64,000 nt of DNA, taken from NCBI GenBank assembly GCA_027382625.1, contig JAJKFJ010022395.1, positions 102,354 to 166,353 on the forward strand, given 5' to 3'. Shown here piece by piece: positions 9,197-20,500 of the stretch. The stretch's first letter is position 1, and every line of letters starts with the position of its first letter. Source of the DNA: Tetmemena sp. SeJ-2015 (taxonomy: Eukaryota > Ciliophora > Spirotrichea > Sporadotrichida > Oxytrichidae). A program made the translations under genes and the position numbers. The notes below the pieces were generated by a model. It saw only the letters and a program-made list of their open reading frames with translations. It was not told the DNA's origin and did not search any database.

Positions 9197-11292
9197 ATGT
9201 AATCATTGAAGTTTCAGAGGAGTTAGCCAGAGGGTCTAACAAATAGCTTTTCCGAATATGAGAATTTGGATTTCGTACCTGCCAAAGTTTATCAGAGATT
9301 TGAAAAAATTGGAAAACTACCCAAACAGCTGTTCAAAGGGTCGGTGTCAGTGATGAAAAACTTTTTAATTCTGAGAAGTGAAAAAGTTCCTGATATTGGC
9401 AGCAGCAAACAAGATGGCAGCAAGACATATCAGTGGCTGGACATTTAACTATGGCACTCTGCATTAGTATCTAACTCGGACATCAAAGACAGCAAATCTT
9501 ATGAAGATAATAATATGCTTTATTTAGCTTCTTTGAAATAATGCTGAAATCTAACCCTGAATACAAATCTAAGGAAGAATAAACCCATCAATTTTACACT
9601 CTAATTTTTAATAGAATTTAATTTTAAATTTTGACAGCTAGAAATAATTCTTGAATTATTTAACTAAGTAAACAGAATATTGCTTGCTTACAAATTTTTA
9701 TCTATTTATGCATAAATGAAAGAGATTATAAATTTAGGTGAATGCTAATTAAGTCACTCAAAGCAATTTTTAAAATAAAATGAAGCTGCTCACAAGAATG
9801 GATCTCCTACCACCATTTAATATTCTTCAAATTTATAATCTAAGATAAAAAATTAAATTTATAAAAAACTTTGTTCATGGATTAAATTTTACCATGACGT
9901 CTTAAAAATTTTAGATATAAAATTGATGAAGAATTTTTATAAATCCCATTTTGCTTTAGAAAATATATAAAAATGAAAGCATCATAATCGAATTTTTAAT
10001 AACTTTTATAAACAAAAAAAATAAAATATATAAATTTTGGTCTCTCATAACATATTTTTAATAAAATTAATTTTCAAATTTTAATGTTCGCATTTAAAGC
10101 ACAATGAGAATATCTCTCGTTTTCAAGACTTTAACAAATTAACAGCTGATGCAAAATCATCTTTCTAAAGTTTGTTTAATCGAAACTCCCACAATAACTG
10201 ACAATTATAAACTACATATATGATTATTTATTTACACCAAAATTAATACTTAGTTTACTTTCAAAAAGAAGTTGGGACAAGGGGGGCAAGCTTAGGTAGA
10301 TTTATACGCCTCTAAGAATTTTGTCCCAGGTTAAGAAGATGAGGGCCATTACGCAGTCAAAATTTTTAAAGTCAAGACTGGAGAATCACTCAAAGAGATC
10401 TATCGCGAAATCCTTATACTTAGGGAGCTTGAGCTCTGCAACAACAAGTGTTCAAAGATATTTTTCTTAATCATAAAATAGTTTTGAAACAACTTCGTGT
10501 AGCTAATTGAAGTGTATCAAAGCAAGGGAAAGCTCTACTTTATTATGAATTACGCCAAGCATGGTCCTCTGCTTGAGCATTTACAAAAAAATCCTAATCT
10601 CTAGGAGAAAGATATAAATCTTTTTATTTTTACAGAATTCTTAATGATAAATATGAGAAAGATATAAGAATGATCATGGGGTAGATCTTGCTCGCGATTG
10701 ATTTCATGCACAAAAAAGAGATAATACATCGCGATATCAAACCCGATAATATGTTTTACAAATTTTAATATTCTCGTGATGGATAAAGAAATTCTGTAAG
10801 TCTGTATCGCCGATTTAGGATTTGCTTGCAGTTTAAAAGAAGAAGGGTTGCTAAACAAGAAGTGCGGAACTCCAGGTTATGTGGGGCCAGAGATACTTAA
10901 GGGCCAGAGAGCGTCTACAAAGAGCGATATATTTAGCCTTGGATCCTTGTTTTATAACTTACTAGCTGGGTAAATGCTCTTTGGAGGGCGATAAGCCAAA
11001 CAAGTCCTCTATAATAATTAAATGCTGGATGCACAGATAATTGTAGATCAAGATAATTTGACTGTGTCTAAGGAATCACTCAGTCTGTTAAAGTCTATGC
11101 TAAACAAGGATCCACTTAAGAGGCCTTCTGCAGAGCAGTGCCTTAATGTAAGTTATAAAAGATCAGATAGTATCAATAAAAGGCTATTTGTAGGCCATCG
11201 TTAACTTAAGTTAATAGTCAAAATATAATTATATGTCTTTTATTAAAAGTAAGAGTATGTTCTTAAATAAATATAATAAAAGGTTTCCGTGA
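9197..11292 (+). CDS. Serine/threonine protein kinase with N-terminal extension
   Basis: An N-terminal piece from ATG 9197 (MQSLKFQRSQPEG) is open to TGA 9545. After about 720 bp of AT-rich insert the kinase domain runs from about 10,275. It shows a glycine-loop region (GQGGQAQVDLY), YAVKIFK with the ATP-anchoring Lys, LYFIMNYAKHGPLLEHL, the catalytic loop HRDIKPDNIL, ADLGF in place of DFG, CGTPGYVGPEIL and KDPLKRPSAEQCLN. Three IESs (10,457-10,489; 10,618-10,667; 10,753-10,771) are resolved by their pointers. A 46-nt GTAAGT...TAG intron at 11,148-11,193 would carry the frame to TGA 11,290-11,292. That C-terminus and the assignment of the 9197 segment to the same gene are inferred from order and strand. 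Cytosolic kinase; substrate unknown. Confidence 0.8.
9548..10270. other. Large AT-rich insert between kinase N-terminal MDS and catalytic domain
   Basis: No Gln-code frame of note. The flanks are coding in the same direction, so this is probably one large IES or several, but I cannot identify a pointer pair. Confidence 0.4.
10457..10489. other. IES in kinase, pointer AAA
   Basis: AAA at 10,454-10,456 and 10,487-10,489. Excision of 33 bp joins NNKCS to NNFVQLIEVYQSKGKL, restoring kinase subdomains III-V. Confidence 0.7.
10618..10667. other. IES in kinase with a 13-bp pointer
   Basis: GAGAAAGATATAA is present at 10,605-10,617 and again at 10,655-10,667. Excision of 50 bp joins PNLQEKDI to RMIMGQILLAIDFMHKK. 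It is the longest pointer seen in the window. Confidence 0.85.
10753..10771. other. 19-bp IES in kinase catalytic loop, pointer AATAT
   Basis: AATAT at 10,748-10,752 and 10,767-10,771. Excision restores HRDIKPDNILVMDKE in the catalytic loop. Confidence 0.85.
11148..11193 (+). other. Candidate spliceosomal intron, 46 nt
   Basis: Starts GTAAGT and ends TGTAG right after the kinase motif AEQCLN. Excision continues the frame to TGA 11,290. Without it the frame also stays open for a while, so this is moderate evidence. Confidence 0.5.
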
Positions 11293-11613
11293 TAAATTAT
11301 AACATTAATAAACTAATAGAATTAAAATTTTTAATTAAAAGTTATTATTTATGTATAAAAATGAAAGTTGAGTGCTCATATAATAAATTAAATAACGGAC
11401 TTATACATATTAGAAAGGATTTTAAATAGATATAAAACATAAATAAATATAATTATTCTCTTATATCAAAAAAGTATAATTTTAGAATTTAAATAATTTA
11501 TGAATTAGCCATTTTTTGGATAAAAACTTAATTAAAGTATTATTCTTAGCCGAATTAAAATTTATAAGAACGTAAATTATTGTGAGCAATTATGTAAAAC
11601 ATTATATTATAAG

Positions 11614-11670
11614 TTCTAATAAATAGTTATCATAGAATATTTGTATTTAATGGAATTTAAAAAAGTTTTT
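11614..11670 (+). repeat. 57-bp direct repeat, copy 1
   Basis: Matches 12,421-12,477 in the same orientation with three mismatches over 57 bp by eye. The copies bracket about 750 bp of AT-rich sequence. Copy 1 runs into a G run; copy 2 runs into T and A runs. Confidence 0.85.
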
Positions 11671-12420
11671 GGGGGGGACGGAAGTGTACAACCCCCCTAA
11701 ATATGAACAAAATGCCAATAAAAGCGCCCATATAGTGCCAAAATAAGCTAAAAATGCCAAAAAATTAAGTAATTATGGCTTTTAAAATTTCCAAGAGGGT
11801 CATTTTTACGAATTTCACTTTTTATGGTATGATCTATTAATATTATTTCTTGAATTTAATATTGATGACTGATTGATGTTATGATTATGTTTTTATTCCC
11901 CAAAAATAACTAAGTATAATTTCATTACTTATATTAAGCTATTTCTAAAGAGGTTATCTGCTATAGAGTCACTCCCCTGATAGCTGGATTATTTGAGAAC
12001 TTATTTGGGCTATGAATTGTTACGATTATTCCTAAAAATTGTGCATATAATTGTAAGATCCTCCAAATCATGTTATAGAGTTTATCAATCATTTTTCAAC
12101 AGTAATTTTATGTAATTGGAGATTAAGTGATCTTGGCTATTATATCTAAACTTGCCAGATTCTTTTTTAAATAATATTCAAGTTAAGATTGCAAAAATTT
12201 TGATAAAACAGCCAAATAACATTTAAAAAACTGAAGGGCGAATCATAATTAATATGTATATTTACTCTAGTATCTTCATAAGACTTTATATTTATGCGTA
12301 AAAAAGAGCTCGGAAATAATTTTAAGGTCATTTCATAAAATTTGAAATCATAAATTTTGACCCTCATGGAAATTTTGAAAGCTAAAAATTTTTAATTTTT
12401 CGGCATTTTTAGACGAATTG

Positions 12421-12477
12421 TTCTAATAAATGGTTATCATAGCATATTTGTATTTAATGGAATTTAAAAATGTTTTT
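12421..12477 (+). repeat. 57-bp direct repeat, copy 2
   Basis: Second copy of the repeat at 11,614-11,670. No coding potential is seen in or between the copies. Confidence 0.85.
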
Positions 12478-12979
12478 TTTTAAAAAAAAAACATTTATTA
12501 AATTATTAATTTCAAGGATCTTGATAATTATAATTGAGAGAAGCTTATAAATTGTTTTTCCAAGCTATTTCATTTGTGTAGCCTTTTATTATATATTGAA
12601 AATGATAAGCTTTTATTATATTACCATGACTAAAATCTTTAGGTATATTTTAAATAAGAAATTAGGCTATAATTAATTAAGAAAAGAAAGAAGAAAATTT
12701 CTTATAAATATATTTGAACAAATTTACTCAAAGAAGAGCATTTAGAAAATAAGTACATAAATTAAAAATTGTTGATTTCCTTCTTGATATTTTTAAATGA
12801 AATTTTAAAGATTTAGAGGAAAAATAAATTTTACATTAAAAGAGTGAAGTATCAAAATTTTTAAATCTTACTCTTAAAACTAATTATTTTATTGATTATG
12901 AATTTAATCTAGCTTTCCACTTAGCATTTTTAATTTCTCTTGACTTTTGGAATAATTATCTTAATATTTATTGTATAGC

Positions 12980-13545
12980 ATTAATGGTTCTCAGAAGACA
13001 TTGAACTTCTGAAGTGCTCGATCTAGCTAAATAACTTAGCAACTTAACTCAAGGGCAGGAACAGCATCATCTATGATACAATTCTGCACGATCTAGAGCT
13101 CAATTCCTTCATCATGGCTCCTAATTATATATTTCACAATAGATTTTTTTAACTCCAAAATCTAATTTGGATTTAAATTTGTTTTAAAATGTTATTTTTA
13201 TACCATTTTTGAATAAATAATTTAAACTTCAGAAACGATTGAGTTAACCTTAAAATGATTAAATTTATGTCTTTTAGATATTTTATGTAAATTTATTACA
13301 AATATATAATTACTACTGTCCCTAGTTAAATTCTCAAAGTAAAATCTGTAGTTAGCACGTGGAAAGGTTCTCCTCGGGTGGAACTGAGAGTCCTTGCACT
13401 ATGAAAAATATGGATATTGGAACTCCTACTCGAAAAAATTTCAAAATATGTTTCAGTAAGGCTCTGCTCTCTAAATTAGGAAACAGGACTCCTTCTGTAG
13501 CCTTGAACAAACTCAATTCTTTGTTCGATTCTATTTAATCAATAA
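12980..13545 (+). CDS. Short MDS-like fragments of an unrecognised gene
   Basis: Two short Gln-code frames stand out from AT-rich surroundings: 12,980-13,145 (WFSEDIELLKCSIQ...) and about 13,345-13,550 (ERFSSGGTESPCTMKNMD, then a Ser/Leu/Asn-rich tail). The first looks faintly like the start of a Myb/SANT helix, but the recognition helix does not follow, so I give no function. They may be MDSs of one gene separated by about 200 bp of IES. Confidence 0.3.
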
Positions 13546-14109
13546 TTATAGTTATTATTATTTAAAAAAAATTGATTTAATTAATGCTGGAGGTAGGGAA
13601 AATAAAATCTTCATATATATCTGAATGCTAAGCAATATTTTAGGCTTTGAACCATGCTAATAAAAATTGCTATTATTTATTGAGGAATGATTATATTAAA
13701 AAATTAGAAAATAGAAACGCTTGATTCCCGAAACAGAACTACATACTTCGCGAAAGAATCAAAGTTGCTCCTTGTGATTTTTCTCTTTTAGTCCTCTATA
13801 TGAGTTCTTAAAGGTATGTGTTAAAAGGTGCCTCTCCTCTTATAGTATAATATTGAAATTGATTAGGGTTAGATCATTTTTAAATTAGATTCATTTCATT
13901 TGGTGAAAGGCTGTGCCTCCTTGACGAAGTATTCTGTTTAGCTAAGTTTACTCCATTTTGGAAATTATAACAATTTGATAATTAAATTTAAAATAATCAT
14001 TCTAAGTCGAGGTGGCTGCCACCTTTAATTAAAAAGGTGATCAATTAAATTTTAAGACATTGGAGCGACTGGCGATTAATTAATCAAACTTGGAGATCAG
14101 ATTGGCGAT

Positions 14110-14141
14110 TAGGAATTAATTAAAACTTGTCTGACTCGTTG

Positions 14142-14172
<31 letters not shown>

Positions 14173-14735
14173 TGCTACTACTACTACTGCTTCCTACGAG
14201 TCAGACAAATATTTTCAGGGTAAGTGAGCTGTGTATTTCGTTTATTCCATTTACGCAATTGACGTCGATCTTGTACTATTAGACAGAGTTAGATTCATGG
14301 TTCGCGAACATTATATTCCCTAAATTTTTACTTCCTCTCATGAATTGGAAGTACAAAAAGAAGGAGAGAGATTGATAAGAGTGATTCTTACTTCATGTCA
14401 TATGAAAGTTAGATTCTTAGGCAAGTATCTCAAGACACGATAAAACTACTCAAGATGCCTGCAGACTACAGAGTGAAAAGCCAACTAGGTTTTTCTACCA
14501 TCGTTTTCACACTTGAAGGAATTTTAATGGGGGGAAATCAAGAATTTAATTGAAATTCTGAGAATCACCGAGCGTCTTTACTATTTAGCAAGGTAACTTC
14601 AAAATAGTCAACTATGAAGTATATCTGTGACTTCTGTACAACTTTGTAGGCTTCTATGCCTTTGGTGAGAACATAGAATATTCATCTTATTAAGATATTA
14701 ATTTAAAAGGAATGTATTTTAAGCAAAGACAGATA
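14110..14735 (+). CDS. Hypothetical protein fragments downstream of a TAC microsatellite
   Basis: Plus-strand frames that look coding under the Gln code: about 14,230-14,355 (ELDSWFANIIFPKFLLPL, KYKKKERD) and, one base shifted, about 14,355-14,565 (IDKSDSYFMSYESQILRQV, PADYRVKSQLGFSTIVF). A further segment at about 14,570-14,700 reads FKIVNYEVYL and YNFVGFYAFGENIEYSS. I recognise no family. The microsatellite just upstream would read as poly-Leu in the same frame, but an intron starting GTAAGTG near 14,220 is also possible. Confidence 0.35.
14127..14208. repeat. 13-bp perfect inverted repeat enclosing a TAC trinucleotide microsatellite
   Basis: TTGTCTGACTCGT at 14,127-14,139 is the exact reverse complement of 14,196-14,208. 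Between them lies an interrupted (TAC)n tract, about 14,146-14,188. As single strand this would form a 13-bp stem with a repeat loop. Confidence 0.9.
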
Positions 14736-15036
14736 ATTTAAATGCTTTATCAGATTGGTTGTTCTACTTATTATGCACTCTATATTTTTAATATGTCTAA
14801 AACACAATTACATTTCCAGGATGAAGGAACAAACTGCACTAATTACTATCTTTTAGAATTATCTAAATGAGTTTATATTTCTAAAGCTATCTTAGAAAAT
14901 TATGTAATCTTCAAAATAAAAATTGAGGCTTAAATTTCATTATAATTTTAATATTGCCATTTTATTTTTTATTTTGAATGTTTCTGGATCTCAATTAATT
15001 TTAAATTAGTTAGTGATTCAAATTACAATTTTGGAG

Positions 15037-16969
15037 ATGCAGCTTGGAAGGGTAAGATTAAGACGGTTTCCAAAGAGGATCTGAATCTGAGCCCTCAAAA
15101 TTAAAACTCTCATATCAACGATAACTAGCCTGGATAAAAAATATAATTTCTAAAATCATAAATTCTTAATTGATAAGGAGCGAAGAGAACTCAGTCTGCC
15201 CTCCCCCCAATCAAGGAAAAGAGTACCTTCTTCAAAAAGAAGCATAAATTATAATTAAAGCTCTTAAATCAAGATATCGAAGAAAGCATTTACTATTTAT
15301 TTAGAGTGGACGTAACCACGAATCCCCCATAAAAATTATTAACAATATCATCACAAAATAATATGTATAGTGCTATTCCAATTTTTACTTTCCAGTTTTG
15401 TAATAAGGAATCGCAAAATAATAGTTCTTTCGAATCCCGTTCCGATCAAGTTAAAAAGTAAATGGGAGATATAACAAATAATGAGTTTATTTATCTTTGG
15501 GAGAGAGTTCAAGCGGCTCAAACATGTAAGTTTCTTCATAGAAATCGGCAAGATCACAAAGACAGAGGAATTAAAAAGATAAAAGCTGCAAGTAATCTAC
15601 TTTTGGCAAACTCAAAAATGTATTTTTTTAATAGAGAGAAGGAAGATCCTCGAGCCTCAGATGCTGTCTTAATTATTTAACTTTACTTCATAAAAATTAT
15701 TTTTAATGATAGAGGTTGGAGATTTAGGGAAAAAAGAGAGCAAGATTTTATTGGTGCACAATTTGAATCCATCTTTTCGAAACTGTCAAAAAGAGAAAAG
15801 CCACGAGCCCCTCTCGTAAAATGAAAGAGCCCTCTGAAAATGGAAGTAGCGGACCTATTCTACTCCCTCTCTATTAGATTAGAGATAGGGCGGACAGCTA
15901 TGAGAATGACGATATTTACCAAGAAATCGTTTAAAAAAGGAAAAATGAGGAAATATAAATCTCATTATCTAAACAAGGATCTGAAAATATAAACTAGAGC
16001 AACTCTTTAAATAAAATCAAACTTTAAAGTGTTAAGCTTTTTAGCAACTCCCAGATTATATTTAATTTTTAAGAAAGTAGCTGAAGGCTTAAAATAAGAG
16101 ATTTTACCATAAAGTTCTATATCCTCATAAGTTAAAAGAGGAAAACACAAGTCAGAGAAAAAGGCTTAAAAACTTTTAAATGGAGAAGAGAAAGCACAAG
16201 TTAACTTAATTTGGTTGTATTTATTTTTAAAGATATTTTTACTCTTAAGATAATTTAATAGAGTGACCTTGATATTTAATTACTCAAGTGGCATTTAAAA
16301 AATAAAACATAAGCATATTAAAAAAAATTTTTGTAAATATAAATTCATAATTTTCTTATTTTAGATGAAAAATTGGTATTTTAAGTTTTGGAATCTGAGA
16401 GAGGAGAATTTAATGAGGAAGATTTAGATGAGCATCCAGCTAAAAATATTAGCTTTAATGAAAGTGTTGAAATTGATATAAAAGTGAGGAGGCTGAGGGA
16501 TATTAACGACATTATGAACGATTAAAGTCGTCTCCTCTCACATAAAAATAAAAGGAATAATCTTATAGCCTCTTTTATTAAAAATAAATAAGTAGATCCT
16601 TCTTTTCATTTTTATTTCATGCAATCATAAAATATATTCTTTATTAAATTAAGTGAATTTTTAGGATTAATTAAATCAGACAAGTATTCTACAATGAATG
16701 ATAATTTAATTAGAAAGTTAAAATTTATAGCTCTCCTTTTGAATTAAAATCCATTGGTCCTAATTTTGGATATTATCCAGTATTTTTTTACTTCTTGGGA
16801 GCAATTGTTTCTGATTTTAAGCAAATAATATAATTTATGCCCTGAGGGGATACTCCTTAATTCAACTATAAATTTTTTAAAATTTTTTACACTGAATCTT
16901 GAACACCACTAAATTCTAGCAACAGAAATAAGCAAATTTAATACTTATGGATTCAATTATAAAAGCTGA
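15037..16969 (+). CDS. Unrecognised Gln/Asn-rich protein in several MDSs
   Basis: Plus-strand segments: 15,037-15,160 (GDAAWKGKIKTVSKEDLN), 15,430-15,680 (MGDITNNEFIYLWERVQAA), about 15,815-16,090 (ENGSSGPILLPLYQIRDRA ... DDIYQEIVQKRKNEE) and a clean 16,375-16,969 frame ending at TGA 16,967-16,969. The last piece has an acidic start (ERGEFNEEDLDEHPAKN) and a hydrophobic, Leu/Ile/Phe-rich C-terminal half that looks alpha-helical (NPLVLILDIIQYFFTSWEQL). No catalytic motif is visible. Segment order agrees with one colinear gene, but the junctions are not resolved, and 15,160-15,430 is ambiguous between frames. It lies 530 bp upstream of the first long kinase. Confidence 0.5.
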
Positions 16970-17500
16970 AGCATACTTATTTTGGCAAGTGAGCCTATCA
17001 TATTTTAACATAATGGGGACTTATATAAAAATATATTAATATAAAGTCACTAAATGATTTGTGATATAATTTAAGTCCTAGCTAATAAGAATAGTTATTT
17101 ACTGACTGAATTTACGTAGATTTTTAGTAGTTTTCTATTATTTTATTTAATTATATCGGAAGTGATTAAAAAGTTATAGAAATAAGTATTTTAAATAATC
17201 AAAATAAATAATTACATAATTTTGAAAATTACACCAAAGATACTAATTTTAAAGCACAATTCAAACAAAATTCATTAAAAATAAATTGCAGAAACTAATT
17301 CACAATTTAATAGCTCAACTAAATGAGAAAAATACCTTGTTTTAAGAGAAAGAAAAAAAACACAATAAATTAAAGTGGATTAATTACGTCTCCTTCTAAA
17401 AGACAATATATTTAAAGTGTTAAAATATTAATTCTTAAAAAGGAAATAAGTATTGTGCAGGAGCCAATTAATTTATAAAATTGCGATTGAATTAGTAGCT
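16970..17500. other. AT-rich spacer upstream of kinase A
   Basis: No sustained coding frame; probably nanochromosome ends plus germline spacer. Confidence 0.4.
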
Positions 17501-20500
17501 ATGGGAGTTATTTCGTGCAAATGCTGTGCTAGCATTCAAAATACAACTATTTTATTTTAAGATACCAAAGCTCAAATCAGGTTAGCACATACGCAATACT
17601 TAACATCCTTAGTTAGGGAGAAAATATGCTATTTTAATTTTAAGAGATGTAAATGCCTTCGACACTCCACGATCAGACCAAGCCACAATTAAAAGCGTCC
17701 TCATAAATAAAGAAGCACCCTCACTCGGAGGGAACTCACACAGGAGAACTTCAGGCATCAGTAAAGGTAAAATTAAATTCAAAGTTAATCTTTATAGGGC
17801 AAAAGAAAAAGGTCAATATAATGTAAGCACTAGCTAACCACGTTTAGCCAAAGCTTTGACAGAGTTTTATTCATGTTATTAAAATATATACTCATCCTCC
17901 TATTTCAAATGATCAAATTTAGACTATAGAGCTTCAGATTTTGATTAAATTAGCTTAATTATTCTATCTTTACTAATGATTTGTCTTTGTTTAAGTTTCT
18001 ATATTTTAATTATAACAAGTCAGTGTAATCATGATAAGTGAATGATCAATTACCAGTAAATGTCAAGCCTCATGTATATATTTTGGATATATTTAATATT
18101 TTAGAGAGTGGGAGTCCTAGCTGGCTTGCTAAAGCCTGGATAAAGCAATCATGAGGAGTAGAAGAAAGTTCCCATCATTAAAGAAGTCTTAAATAATTCA
18201 GTAAGAGTCGAACAATCAAGCGACAAAAAAAATTTCTTCATTAGTTACAATAAATTTTATGTGAGGTGCATTTTTAATCTTCATCAATAAAAAGAGAAGC
18301 TTCTCGAGAGGAGATGAAACTACGAATATTGCAATACTTAGAGATTCTATGCAAACTTTCTTAGATGAAAATCTAATAAATAAATTTAAGAGAGAAGCAA
18401 AAATAAACATAGAGGGATACAGGCCACTAAAATTATAATTCAATTAATTTTGTAGTGCATTTGAGTACTTTTAGTATAAATTGACAAAGCATTAATCTTT
18501 GTGGTAAAATAAGGGCAGATTGATTAATTCCTTGACTTCCTTAACAACACTTTTGCATATGTCCAAGATTATTAGAATCATCAGAGTCACCTTTCTATTT
18601 TTGATAATAAGTGGGGTTTTTCTTTTACGGCCATTTTTAGATTAAATACTCCAGGATCATACTTAGCTTAAGTATTTTCCGATCGAGGTTTTCTCATCAA
18701 AATAAATGAATTATAATGTATTATCATTTTTGTTACAAAATTCTAGCGTGAGTCTTAAAGTTCGATTATATTATAATTAGCGATGAAAATAACTCTTATT
18801 TTTTATGAATACGACAGCAAGATAATGGATCATTTTGAAAAGTTCAAGAAAGGTAGACACTTGATTAGTGCTACTTCTAAGAACTCTCCTCAAGGAGAAA
18901 GGTATATTTGTATTTAAATCATTTCAAATTCCCCAAAGTTTTATATTCCCTGAATATATAGCAACATGAACTTAAATTTAAGTAGACCCAAATCTTAAAT
19001 GCAATCTGATAAAATAATTGGTAGCTATGTCCCCAAAAATCTTGTACCGAAGCCCAATATCCAAAGCCCTAATTATAAGTTAGAATTTAATATAGAATAA
19101 TGGAAAATTTTTTCCTAAATACAACTGATTACTGTTACAAGTCTGATTAGTCATTGTGATTATAATTAATTTATAAAATGAAAGTATTGTATAACTAAGC
19201 ATTCTTTCGTTCATAATTATCAGTACATCCTAAAATTACTCTCAATGATAGCTAACAGCATGTTGAGGAGAAGAATCGCAAAATCATTTCGACATTTGAG
19301 AGTTGATCGGTCAATTGAGAATAGCAAATAATTTTTAGCCAATAATAAGATAAATAGATTCTAAAATCGCTAGTTAAAATAGAATAGGAATTTCTTAAAT
19401 GCAGTAATAACTTTTAAAATTTTTGGTTTTACACCAATTTACTCGCTCCCTCTAAATTATTCCATCCAATTTATAAAATGAAAAGCTATAAATGTTTTAG
19501 CATTATGTGTTTTATTCTAATTCTATTTTGTATTTAAAAATCGTCTTCTAGTCAATTGTATTTCGAGGAAAAAATTACCCAATATTCTTTATTAAATTCT
19601 AGCCTATATTAAATTTTTATAATGAGCTGTAGCATCAAGCTTCTTCAGGATCTAATCATTAGCAACTATCGCACACGTCGGGAGGAGCATATTTATTAAC
19701 CTTATTATAATCTGCATATTTTTCGCCATTTCAATACGCAAGTGGAAGAATTAAAGTAAATATGATCCAAAGATTCTACTATAAATATTTTTTTTATAAG
19801 ATAACAAGTGCAACCAGATAAAAGACTATCAATATACTAACTCTCTCCTATTGGATTACCTCTGAATTAGGAAAATTATAATTCAGGTTCACAATAGAAC
19901 ATCTCAAACTAAGAGCAGCAATCTTCATTCTCTAGGGAATTAATGAGGAAAAAAACTCTCACCGGAAAAACTTAATCTTATCTCAGCAAGGACTCAAATT
20001 CAATTGATGACAAACGAAAGAGCAGCTCCTCAGCCTTGAAAGTTTCTGCTTAGCTGAGGAATTTTGAAAGAGCACCTACCTATGAATCCAATCGACTTAA
20101 GCCTTCCCAGGCGGATGGTAGCTCTGCCGGCAAGTCATAATACACAGCTGGTTTTTTCAGGCAATCTGTTACTGAAAAGCATATATAGAATTAACTCACC
20201 TCAAATTCGTCAAGGGATCCAGAGAAGAGTGCAATTACAAATCGTTTGAGTAATAACAACGCCTCCTTGAATAACGGTGGGAATCCGAACATTAGAAATT
20301 CTGTCCAGAAGCATCATAGTTAGTCTCTTCACCAATATAGCTAAATGTTGATGCGCCAAAGTGTCCAAGAAGCAGCCAGTGCTATTCAAGAAACTTCTAG
20401 TGTTGATAAATCAGTTTCAAATTTCTCAACTAAAAATGAGAATGAGCACAGGAAAGCCCAGCCAAATGCTTCACCAGGGTCTATTAGAGATGAGAAGGGA

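Larger units (their letters stand above)
11293..12960. other. AT-rich noncoding region
   Basis: No sustained coding frame. It holds a 57-bp direct repeat (listed separately) and a short G/C patch near 11,671-11,697 (G run, then C run). It may be intergenic germline-limited DNA. Confidence 0.4.

Noticed and set aside
11614..12477. LTR retrotransposon
   Set aside because: Only 57-bp repeats and no reverse transcriptase, integrase or other coding frame between them.
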